Part shown: positions 7,740 to 13,445 of the stretch, piece after piece
Position numbering within the stretch: position 1 is the stretch's first letter
Layout: each line of letters starts with the position of its first letter
DNA from: Paracoccaceae bacterium
GTDB lineage: Bacteria; Pseudomonadota; Alphaproteobacteria; Rhodobacterales; Rhodobacteraceae
Reading direction: 5' to 3'
DNA: 13,736 nucleotides
Assembly: GCA_030625695.1 (NCBI GenBank)
Contig: DAOUQK010000060.1
Location: 1 to 13,736 of the forward strand
Program-made: the position numbers and the translations under genes
Notes under the pieces: model-generated
What the model saw: the letters and a program-made list of their open reading frames with translations, nothing else
The model's database searches: none
Told to the model about the DNA's origin: nothing

Positions 7740-7943
7740 GCGCCCCATGGCCACCAGCCTGGCGCGCAGGGCAGGGGCGTCGGGATGGTTGGTTTCAAGC
7801 GCAAAGATATAGGCGTGGGTCAGGAAAAACCCCGCCGCCTCGGCATTGTCGGCACCATCCGCCGCCTCGCGGTAAAGCCCGACCAGCGCGCGGTGATCGC
7901 CGCGTTCATGGCACCCCAGAAGCCGCGCCTGAAGGTCGTTCAT
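7731..7943 (-). CDS. Small acidic protein coupled to Rieske oxygenase
   Basis: A 70-residue protein of unknown function, probably soluble and helical: MNDLQARLLGCHERGDHRA, then a Leu/Tyr/Glu-rich helix, AAGFFLTHAYIFALET, and ALRARLVAMGRED at the end. No signal peptide, membrane helix or metal motif is seen. Alternating Ala/Leu helices with LTHAYIFALE suggest a small TPR-like helical hairpin, which is inference. Its ATG overlaps the stop codon of the Rieske gene in ATGA, so translation is very likely coupled and the two proteins are probably needed together. The protein could be a partner or assembly factor for the oxygenase. It ends tail to tail with the DUF2189 gene. The overlap and consistent codon use make it a real gene despite its size. 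Confidence 0.8.
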   Translation of the reverse strand: MNDLQARLLGCHERGDHRALVGLYREAADGADNAEAAGFFLTHAYIFALETNHPDAPALRARLVAMGRED

Positions 7944-9103
7944 TCAGCCGCTTTGTCGGTTGCGCGATAAGTTTGGATCTGTGCCGCGACCCAATCGTGA
8001 AACAGATGCGTCGGCCCGTCCATGACCGGCGAAAACCGTCCGCCGTCAAAGCCGGGTGCGTTGCGGCCCCGTTGCATGCCTTCGACCACAAACACGTCCT
8101 CGACAAAAATGCCTTTCCATTGCGCGGTGTTTTTGGCCCTTAAGCTTGGGTCGCTGTTGTCCGTGGCATAATAGATATGCACGTCTTCGCGGGTTTTGCC
8201 CTGACCAAGCGGCACCAGAATGATTGCATAAACATGGTCGCGGTGCACCCCAAGCAGCACGTTGGGAAACACCGAGATATATTCTGCCGCTTTATCCCAC
8301 TTGTCGCTAAGTCCTTGGAAATCTTCAAACACATCGCCGTTGTCATCGGCCAGTTGGCGGTAAACCAACGTGCCTTGCCCGGAATACTTTTCGGGGTTTT
8401 CAATGTGATAATGGTCTTCAAGCCGGGAATAGCTGTTCAATCCGGGGTGAATCCACGGCAAATGATAGCTCTCGCAGTAGTTCTCGACTGCCAGTTTCCA
8501 GTTGCAGTCGACCGTCAGCGAAAACTGGCTGTCAGCGCCGCCGTGATACAGTGGTTTTTCGAATTCGGACCAGCGGGCAATCAGGGTCGCCATGGCGTCA
8601 ACGAACTCTGGTGCATCGCCCGAGATATTGATCCAGACCACATCTTGCCAAACAGTGCTGCGCACTTCGATCAGGCCCAGTAACGCCCGGTCAATGCCCT
8701 CGGCGGTGTTCTGGCCCGGCCCGCCCACATGCGGCGTGCTGATCAGATCGCCTTGGGTGGAATAGCACCAGCTGTGATAGGCGCACCTGATGGCACCTTC
8801 GATTTTGCGTGGTTCTTCGACCAGGATCATGCCGCGATGGCGGCAGATGTTCTGAAACACCCGAACCACGCCTTTGCGGTCGCGGATCAGCAACAAAGGC
8901 ATGTCCAGAAAGGTGATCGGCACCGCGTCGCCCGGTTCTGGCACGTCCGCCGCGACCGCCAGGCCGGCCCATTGGTTGATCAGTAACGCCTGGTTCTCTT
9001 CGGCGTTTACAACTGGGTCGATATAATGGGCGTTGGACAATCCATTGGCAGTTTCAATCGGACGGCGGACGGTGGACAGATCGGTAATTGGGGGGGCGGG
9101 CAT
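7940..9103 (-). CDS. Rieske non-haem iron oxygenase, large subunit
   Basis: A 387-residue oxygenase alpha subunit. The N-terminal Rieske domain binds a [2Fe-2S] cluster through Cys87, His89, Cys107 and His110 (CxH-X17-CxxH). The catalytic domain holds mononuclear iron: His214 and His219 in ENYCESYHLPWIHPGL, with Asp336 of the VED segment the likely third ligand. The residue bridging the two centres is Glu211, where ring-hydroxylating dioxygenases usually have Asp. Glu at this place is known in the CntA/GbcA/choline monooxygenase group acting on quaternary amines, so a small polar or methylated-amine substrate is plausible but not shown. No reductase, ferredoxin or beta subunit gene lies nearby. 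The start follows AGGAG (complement of 9111-9115) by 7 bases. A small gene overlaps its stop, and an XRE regulator lies 110 bases upstream on the same strand. Confidence 0.92.
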   Translation of the reverse strand: MPAPPITDLSTVRRPIETANGLSNAHYIDPVVNAEENQALLINQWAGLAVAADVPEPGDAVPITFLDMPLLLIRDRKGVVRVFQNICRHRGMILVEEPRKIEGAIRCAYHSWCYSTQGDLISTPHVGGPGQNTAEGIDRALLGLIEVRSTVWQDVVWINISGDAPEFVDAMATLIARWSEFEKPLYHGGADSQFSLTVDCNWKLAVENYCESYHLPWIHPGLNSYSRLEDHYHIENPEKYSGQGTLVYRQLADDNGDVFEDFQGLSDKWDKAAEYISVFPNVLLGVHRDHVYAIILVPLGQGKTREDVHIYYATDNSDPSLRAKNTAQWKGIFVEDVFVVEGMQRGRNAPGFDGGRFSPVMDGPTHLFHDWVAAQIQTYRATDKAAE

Positions 9104-9124
9104 GACTGCACTCCTGCAAGATGT

Positions 9125-9138
9125 ACCGAATTATCGGT
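9125..9138. promoter_or_regulatory. Inverted repeat upstream of Rieske gene
   Basis: ACCGA (9125-9129) and TCGGT (9134-9138) flank ATTA, ending 22 bases before the Rieske start codon. On the minus strand it contains GATAAT (9130-9135), close to a -10 box, and a TTGACG lies further upstream (9157-9162), but the 21-base gap between them is too long for a normal sigma70 promoter. It may be an operator or simply promoter sequence. It differs from the TTAGCGTC sites near the XRE regulator. Confidence 0.25.
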
Positions 9139-9213
9139 CACTCTTAGGTGGAGTTCCGTCAAAAATGCGACCTGACTTTCCTCAAGGCGACAAAAACTGC
9201 CTAACAGGATGGG

Positions 9214-10011
9214 TCAGCGAAACGGTTCTTCTGTTTGCAGCAACCGGCGGTGAAATGGCATCAGGTTCTCTTCAGCCACAAAGCCAGACTCGCGGGCCAT
9301 CGCATATATATCGGTTTTTTCCTGACCTAAATGTTCGTAAACCATACGCACCGCGCGTGACCCTGACGCACTTTCGCGCACTGTACGGGTTACATATCCG
9401 ACCCAATAGTTATTCTCGAACGACGCCACACGCGCCAGATAATTGAACGAACAGGTCATCGAATTGCGCCGCGATATAACGAGCGCCACACCTTCTTCCT
9501 GACGGGTGACGTATCCCCGGAATTCGCGCGCGCGAATGTCTGCGGTCAAACCTTGTTGTAGCATCGCGTCCTTGGCTTCATAGCCGCGCACGTAAGTGTG
9601 TTCTTCATCACGAAATACATAGACCAGACCGACAACAAACTGCGATGTGTTGATAAAGCTTCGGCGGGAAAAGCGGAAAAATCCAGATGGAAACGCATCT
9701 TGCGGCACATCATTGACCCCGACTCCGACAAATTCGGCCAAAACCGGACCGTTCAGAACGTGGCTTTGGTTGGTAATACTTTCGACCGGTTCCAGCAGAA
9801 TGCGGGCGTCCACTTCAAAAAAGGCACAAATCCGGTCAAGAACGTCCGGCCTTGGGAAGCTTTCACCGGACAGATACCGGTTGAACTGGGTCCGGTTGAT
9901 CTTGAGTTGTCGTGACAATTCAGAGATCGAGGGATATTTTTTGGCAAGGATGCGCAAGTTAGCACCAAACATGTCGCGTAGCTCGGCAGGTGATCGGGTT
10001 GGTTTTGTCAT
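9214..10011 (-). CDS. XRE-family transcriptional regulator with unknown C-terminal domain
   Basis: A 265-residue DNA-binding protein. Residues about 12-66 form a Cro/C1-type helix-turn-helix domain: SISELSRQLKINRTQFNRYLSG carries the two helices, and the rest of the fold ends near AFFEVD. The remaining 200 residues are mixed beta/alpha and contain FRFSRRSF, VGLVYVFRDEE, ARASF-like strands and a final helical part (SGFVAEENLMPFHRRLL). I do not recognise this domain; the strand-rich pattern could be a ligand sensor. No protease Ser-Lys pair like LexA/CI is evident. The gene lies upstream of, and parallel to, the Rieske gene, so control of that gene is likely. Several TTAGCGTC half-sites in its own upstream gap suggest autoregulation. 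The ribosome-binding site is weak (GGA 6 bases upstream). Confidence 0.85.
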   Translation of the reverse strand: MTKPTRSPAELRDMFGANLRILAKKYPSISELSRQLKINRTQFNRYLSGESFPRPDVLDRICAFFEVDARILLEPVESITNQSHVLNGPVLAEFVGVGVNDVPQDAFPSGFFRFSRRSFINTSQFVVGLVYVFRDEEHTYVRGYEAKDAMLQQGLTADIRAREFRGYVTRQEEGVALVISRRNSMTCSFNYLARVASFENNYWVGYVTRTVRESASGSRAVRMVYEHLGQEKTDIYAMARESGFVAEENLMPFHRRLLQTEEPFR

Positions 10012-10026
10012 TTCGGGTCCACTACT

Positions 10027-10054
10027 AACATATGTGCGATTGTCGGCCCTCCAA
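10027..10054 (-). promoter_or_regulatory. Possible promoter of the XRE regulator gene
   Basis: On the minus strand TTGGAG (complement of 10049-10054) and TATGTT (complement of 10027-10032) are 16 bases apart, in the right place for the regulator starting at 10011. The match to sigma70 is partial. A TTAGCGTC half-site begins 10 bases upstream of the -35 box, so a bound regulator would sit next to RNA polymerase. Confidence 0.35.
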
Positions 10055-10062
10055 TTGATCCT

Positions 10063-10127
10063 GATTAGCGTCGAGATTGGCGGAAACTTGCCTTTCTAAC
10101 GCTAATTAGCGTCACACCTGACGCTAA
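10063..10127. promoter_or_regulatory. Cluster of TTAGCGTC operator half-sites
   Basis: The divergent gap between the XRE gene and the 10247 gene has four copies of one half-site: TTAGCGTC at 10065-10072, ACGCTAA at 10099-10105, TTAGCGTC at 10106-10113 and GACGCTAA at 10120-10127. The middle two make a perfect 14-bp palindrome (10099-10112). The last two make a second 8-bp inverted repeat with a 6-base spacer. A looser GCTAACG follows at 10141. Such an array is typical of a dimeric regulator that binds cooperatively, and the neighbouring XRE protein is the natural candidate. Confidence 0.6.
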
Positions 10128-10246
10128 TTTAGGTCGCCAAGCTAACGTGCTCGACACAAAAAGCAAGTCCGAGACTCAGTATTAACCATGTCTGAAAACC
10201 GAGAATCGTATCACTGTTAAAGGAAGGGACAAAGACAGGACGGGAT

Positions 10247-10630
10247 ATGTTTGGCGTAGTATTATGGAGTGATGAGCAAGATCAGAAAGCTGTGATCTGG
10301 TGTGAAGACCACGGTGATCTTGCGTTTTACCGCAATGATTCTGATACTTGCGAAATCGAGATGGATGCAGGGGATTGGGTCCAGTTCGACATGAAAATGG
10401 ATAAGAATCAGCGCAAGGCGCATAACCCGCGCCTTGTTTGTGAAGGAGTTTACCCTGAATTGGCAGACTCATTGTGCGCGGCGCCGACCCAGGGTCTTCG
10501 GCAAAATCCGCAGCAATCAAAGCCGTATTCAAACCCCGCCGAACGCAATTCAGCGCAGGTTATACCGCTATTTCCGGGTCAGTCGGCCCCTGGCGCGGCG
10601 TCAAAGGCAGCCCACAAGCAAACCGCCTAG
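10247..10630 (+). CDS. Hypothetical protein, cold-shock-domain-like N-terminus
   Basis: A 127-residue cytoplasmic protein. Residues 1-70 have the spacing of a cold-shock OB fold: GVVLWSDEQDQKAVIWCED, then HGDLAFY, then DAGDWVQFDM, then AHNPRLV. This parallels the strands G-x-V-x-W, F-I, D-V-F and V-x-F-E of cold-shock proteins. The aromatic RNP1 and RNP2 nucleic-acid contacts are largely missing, so binding to RNA cannot be assumed. Residues 75-127 are Pro/Gln/Ser/Ala-rich and look disordered. The start follows AGGA (10237-10240) by 6 bases, with a second purine run at 10219-10229. It diverges from the XRE regulator across the operator cluster and converges on ilvN, from which it is separated by a large palindrome. 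The OB-fold reading is inference from pattern only. Confidence 0.75.
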   Translation: MFGVVLWSDEQDQKAVIWCEDHGDLAFYRNDSDTCEIEMDAGDWVQFDMKMDKNQRKAHNPRLVCEGVYPELADSLCAAPTQGLRQNPQQSKPYSNPAERNSAQVIPLFPGQSAPGAASKAAHKQTA

Positions 10631-10640
10631 GGTTGTTTAT

Positions 10641-10754
10641 AGAGCGTGTCGCGTCAAATGTGAATTCACATGGCAGGCCGAACGCGTTTGGAATTCAAAC
10701 TCTGCCTCGGCCTGCCATATGAATACTGAATCCAATGAAACGCGACACGCTTTA
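10641..10754. repeat. Nested palindromic repeat, GTGTCGCG family, copy B
   Basis: A roughly 114-base fold-back fills the gap between the 10247 gene and ilvN. Outer arms GCGTGTCGCGT (10644-10654) and ACGCGACACGC (10740-10750) pair over 11 bp. Inner arms ATGGCAGGCCGA (10670-10681) and TCGGCCTGCCAT (10707-10718) pair over 12 bp. The tip carries GTTTG/CAAAC (10686-10700). A separate 12-bp palindrome TGTGAATTCACA sits at 10659-10670. Terminal sequence matches copy A at 1531-1581. The ilvN stop codon (10752-10754) lies in the outermost bases. It may serve as a terminator for both convergent genes, but its composition suggests a small mobile-type repeat. Confidence 0.6.
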
Positions 10755-11312
10755 GTCACCGCGAAGCAACGCGGCGACGCCAGTCCGGGCGATTTCGGTT
10801 AGGCCAAGCGGGCGCATCAGATCGGCAAATGCACCAATCTTTTCCGGCACACCGGTGATTTCGAAAACAAAGCTTTCGAGCGTGCTGTCGACCACATTGG
10901 CACGGAAAATATCCGCTAACCGCAGCGCTTCAACCCGCTTTTCTCCGGTTCCGACAACTTTCATGATTGCCAGCTCGCGTTCGACCGACGGCCCTTCGAC
11001 GGTCAGGTCATGGACTTCGTAAACCGGCACAATGCGGCCCAACTGCGCCTTGATCTGTTCGATCACCTGCGGTGTGCCGGTGGTAACGATGGTGATGCGG
11101 CTTAGATGCCCGGTATGGTCCACTTCGGCGACTGTCAGGCTTTCGATGTTATAGCCGCGCCCGGAAAACAGGCCAATTACTCGCGCCAGAACGCCAGGTT
11201 CGTTTTCGACCAGAATGGCCAGGGTGTGGCGTTCTTCCACTTCCGAGAATGTGGGGCGTAAATTATAGGCGGAATGTTTAGTCGCGCCTTTTTTGATTTT
11301 GAGGGCTGACAT
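10752..11312 (-). CDS. ilvN: Acetolactate synthase, small regulatory subunit
   Basis: Regulatory subunit of acetohydroxyacid synthase, which raises activity of the large subunit and gives feedback inhibition by valine. The 186-residue protein has a short N-terminal extension (about 1-27), an ACT domain with HTLAILVENEPGVLARVIGLF and GRGYNIESLTV (29-102), and the C-terminal small-subunit domain (110-183) with ELAIMKV and SFVFEITGVPEKI. Length fits the IlvH/IlvN type of proteobacteria. It follows ilvB by 54 bases on the same strand and should share its transcript and attenuation. AAAGGGA precedes the ATG by 4 bases. The stop codon coincides with the edge of a palindromic repeat. Confidence 0.96.
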   Translation of the reverse strand: MSALKIKKGATKHSAYNLRPTFSEVEERHTLAILVENEPGVLARVIGLFSGRGYNIESLTVAEVDHTGHLSRITIVTTGTPQVIEQIKAQLGRIVPVYEVHDLTVEGPSVERELAIMKVVGTGEKRVEALRLADIFRANVVDSTLESFVFEITGVPEKIGAFADLMRPLGLTEIARTGVAALLRGD

Positions 11313-11366
11313 GTTGTCCCTTTCGTCGAGTTTGTTAAGGCTTTTAGTAAGCTCTGAGAGTTGTGT

Positions 11367-13118
11367 TCAGACCAGCGCCCCACCGGCACCCTGAATGGCA
11401 CCGGCAGTTTCGTCTTCGTTCAACATCATTTGATTATGCGGCTTGCCTGACGGAATCATCGGCAGGCAATTCTCGTGCTTTTCGATCAGGCAGTCGAACA
11501 CCACTGGCCCATCGTGGTTGATCATCTCAAGCAACGCATCATCCAGGTCGGCCGGGTCGGAACAGATGATACCCTTGATGCCAAACGCCTCGGCCAGCTT
11601 AACGAAATCTGGCAGCGATTCGGACCATGAATGCGAATAGCGCGAGCCGTGCAGCAATTCCTGCCATTGGCGTACCATGCCAAGGCGTTCGTTGTTCAGG
11701 ATGAACTGCTTTACTGGCAGGTTGTATTGCGAAACCGTGCCCAGTTCTTGCATATTCATCAGCCAGCTTGCCTCGCCTGCGACGTTGATTACCAATGCAT
11801 CGGGATGTGCCATCTGCACACCGATCGAGGAGGGGAAGCCATAGCCCATGGTGCCAAGCCCGCCAGACGTCATAAGACGGTTCGGGGCCTCAAAACCCAA
11901 GTGCTGTGCGGCCCACATCTGATGCTGACCAACTTCGGTGGTGATATAGCGGTCATGATCTTTGGTCAGTTCCTGAAGCCGGGCCAATGCGTGCTGTGGG
12001 CGGATCGCCTTGTCGCCCTGGGTGAAGGCCAGGCATTCGACCTTGCGCCATTGGGAAATCTGGCTTTGCCACTTGCCCAAAGCCTCTTTGTTGGTTTTGC
12101 GCCCGCGCGCCTTCCAGACTTTGAGGATATCTTCGAGCACATGGCCCACATCGCCGACAATCGGGATATCGGCTTTGATCACCTTGTTGATAGACGATGG
12201 ATCAATGTCGATATGTGCCTTGGTCGACTTGGGGCTGAACGCGGATATCAACCCGGTGATACGGTCATCAAACCGAGCCCCGACATTGATCATCAGATCA
12301 CAGCCGTGCATCGCCATATTGGCCTCGTACAGCCCGTGCATTCCCAGCATCCCCAGCCAGTTCTTGCCGCTGGCGGGATAGGCGCCAAGACCCATCAGGG
12401 TGGAGGTCACCGGGAACCCGGTCGCATCTACCAATTCGCGCAACAATTGGCTTGCGGCCGGGCCAGAGTTGATCACCCCGCCGCCGGTATAAAATACCGG
12501 GCGTTTGGCCTTTTCCATTGCGGCCACCAGTTCGGTGATCTCTTGCATGTCGCCTTTGACCGTCGGCTGATAGCGCGAGGCCGAGGGTTTGGCGGACGCA
12601 TAGGTGCCGGTGGCAAACTGCACATCCTTGGGAATGTCGACCAGCACCGGGCCGGGACGGCCCGAACGCGCCACATGGAACGCCTCGTGCAGCGTCGACG
12701 CCAGTTTTTCGGTGTCTTTGACCAGCCAGTTATGCTTGGTGCAGGGGCGGGTGATGCCAACGGTATCGGCCTCTTGAAACGCATCCGAGCCGATCAGGAA
12801 AGTTGGCACCTGCGCGCTGAGAACCACAATCGGGATCGAATCGAGCAATGCATCCGTCAGCCCGGTCACCGTATTGGTGACACCCGGCCCCGAGGTGACC
12901 AGAACAACGCCGATTTTCCCGGTCGAACGCGCGTAGCCTTCGGCGGCATGGATCGCGCCCTGTTCGTGACGCACCAGAATGTGGCGCACATCGTTTTGCT
13001 GGAATATCTCGTCATAGATCGGCAAGGCGGCACCGCCGGGATAGCCGAACACAACGTCCACGCCCTGATCTTTCAAAGCCTGAACAACAATTCCCGCTCC
13101 GGTCATCTCTCGTTTCAT
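11367..13118 (-). CDS. ilvB: Acetolactate synthase, large catalytic subunit
   Basis: Thiamine-diphosphate enzyme for the first common step of valine, leucine and isoleucine synthesis: two pyruvates give acetolactate, or pyruvate plus 2-oxobutyrate gives acetohydroxybutyrate. The 583-residue protein has the N-terminal TPP domain with catalytic Glu52 in VRHEQGAIHAAEG, the central domain (about 200-340), and the C-terminal TPP domain. The Mg-binding motif reads Gly448-Glu449-Ala450, where GDG or GDA is expected, with the NN pair at 475-476. The start at 13118 has GGAG 8 bases upstream and gives MKREMTGAGIVV. A longer frame reaches 13358 through the attenuator, and an ATG at 13154 directly follows the terminator T-run, so both are rejected. 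It could equally be named ilvI. It pairs with ilvN downstream. Confidence 0.96.
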   Translation of the reverse strand: MKREMTGAGIVVQALKDQGVDVVFGYPGGAALPIYDEIFQQNDVRHILVRHEQGAIHAAEGYARSTGKIGVVLVTSGPGVTNTVTGLTDALLDSIPIVVLSAQVPTFLIGSDAFQEADTVGITRPCTKHNWLVKDTEKLASTLHEAFHVARSGRPGPVLVDIPKDVQFATGTYASAKPSASRYQPTVKGDMQEITELVAAMEKAKRPVFYTGGGVINSGPAASQLLRELVDATGFPVTSTLMGLGAYPASGKNWLGMLGMHGLYEANMAMHGCDLMINVGARFDDRITGLISAFSPKSTKAHIDIDPSSINKVIKADIPIVGDVGHVLEDILKVWKARGRKTNKEALGKWQSQISQWRKVECLAFTQGDKAIRPQHALARLQELTKDHDRYITTEVGQHQMWAAQHLGFEAPNRLMTSGGLGTMGYGFPSSIGVQMAHPDALVINVAGEASWLMNMQELGTVSQYNLPVKQFILNNERLGMVRQWQELLHGSRYSHSWSESLPDFVKLAEAFGIKGIICSDPADLDDALLEMINHDGPVVFDCLIEKHENCLPMIPSGKPHNQMMLNEDETAGAIQGAGGALV

Positions 13119-13154
13119 CTCGGCTACTCCGTCTACTGTTTTTCTTTTACCCAT

Positions 13155-13182
13155 AAAAAAAGCCCCCGAAGGTTTCGGAGGC
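13155..13182 (-). terminator. Intrinsic terminator of the ilvBN attenuator
   Basis: In the minus-strand RNA, GCCUCCGAA (13182-13174) pairs with UUCGGGGGC (13170-13162) around a 3-base loop. The stem has 9 pairs including one G-U, and is followed at once by seven U (13161-13155). It lies between the leader peptide stop and the ilvB start, 36 bases before the latter. Together with the leader peptide it forms the off state of a transcription attenuator. Confidence 0.85.
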
Positions 13183-13223
13183 GCATGGGGTCGAATTTGG
13201 ATTTCCGTTACCGGCCCATGCGC
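13181..13223 (-). promoter_or_regulatory. Antiterminator stem of the ilvBN attenuator
   Basis: GCGCATGGG in the leader-peptide codons (minus strand, 13223-13215) is perfectly complementary to CCCATGCGC (13189-13181), just before the terminator. This 9-bp stem shares bases 13181-13182 with the terminator stem, so the two compete directly. A ribosome stalled on the Leu/Val/Ile codons would leave the first arm free and favour this stem, letting transcription enter ilvB. A third pairing, GGCCATG (13259-13253) with CATGGGCC (13220-13213, one bulge), could be the pause hairpin. Confidence 0.6.
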
Positions 13224-13261
13224 TTGGTTCCTACAATTACGACTAGGGTTGTCATGGCCAT
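13208..13261 (-). CDS. ilvL: ilvBN attenuator leader peptide
   Basis: A 17-residue peptide, MAMTTLVVIVGTKRMGR, encoded between the promoter and the terminator of the ilvBN operon. Codons 6-10 are CTA GTC GTA ATT GTA (Leu-Val-Val-Ile-Val), exactly the end products of the pathway. CTA and GTA are rare in GC-rich genes such as those nearby, which would make ribosome stalling more sensitive to charged tRNA supply. AAGGA (complement of 13267-13271) precedes the first ATG by about 5 bases; an ATG two codons later (13255) is also possible. The codons KRMG overlap the antiterminator arm. The peptide itself need have no function. The gene is too short for normal gene calling. Confidence 0.85.
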   Translation of the reverse strand: MAMTTLVVIVGTKRMGR

Positions 13262-13283
13262 CCGGTTCCTTTTGCTTGGGCGA

Positions 13284-13312
13284 ACCATATGGCCAGCATT
13301 CCGGGGCGTCAA
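13284..13312 (-). promoter_or_regulatory. Promoter of the ilvBN operon
   Basis: On the minus strand TTGACG (complement of 13307-13312) and TATGGT (complement of 13284-13289) are separated by exactly 17 bases. Transcription would start near 13277, leaving about 16 bases before the leader peptide and a leader RNA near 120 bases long to the end of the T-run. Position and spacing fit a sigma70 promoter. Confidence 0.65.
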
Positions 13313-13445
13313 CAGGCATTTTTGTGTATTTGTGTCCGTTTTGACGGGGTATTCGCAATTTTATTGCGTTTTTCGTCCTTCGTTTGCCATATTGTACCGC
13401 GTGCCATCGGTGGCTGATCCGTCACCGGATATGTAGGGTGTGCAT

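Noticed and set aside
13119..13358. N-terminal extension of ilvB by 80 codons
   Set aside because: It would translate through the promoter, leader peptide and terminator; the start at 13118 has its own ribosome-binding site and fits family length.
13354..13368. CGCAAT-TTT-ATTGCG hairpin followed by T-run on the plus strand
   Set aside because: It resembles a weak terminator, but no plus-strand gene precedes it; on the minus strand there is no T-run. It may be an operator, but nothing supports that.
11631..13436. A 601-codon open frame on the plus strand, antisense to ilvB
   Set aside because: It mirrors ilvB codon structure, shows no protein family features, has no ribosome-binding site, and runs through the ilv attenuator and promoter. 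ilvB on the other strand has all catalytic motifs.
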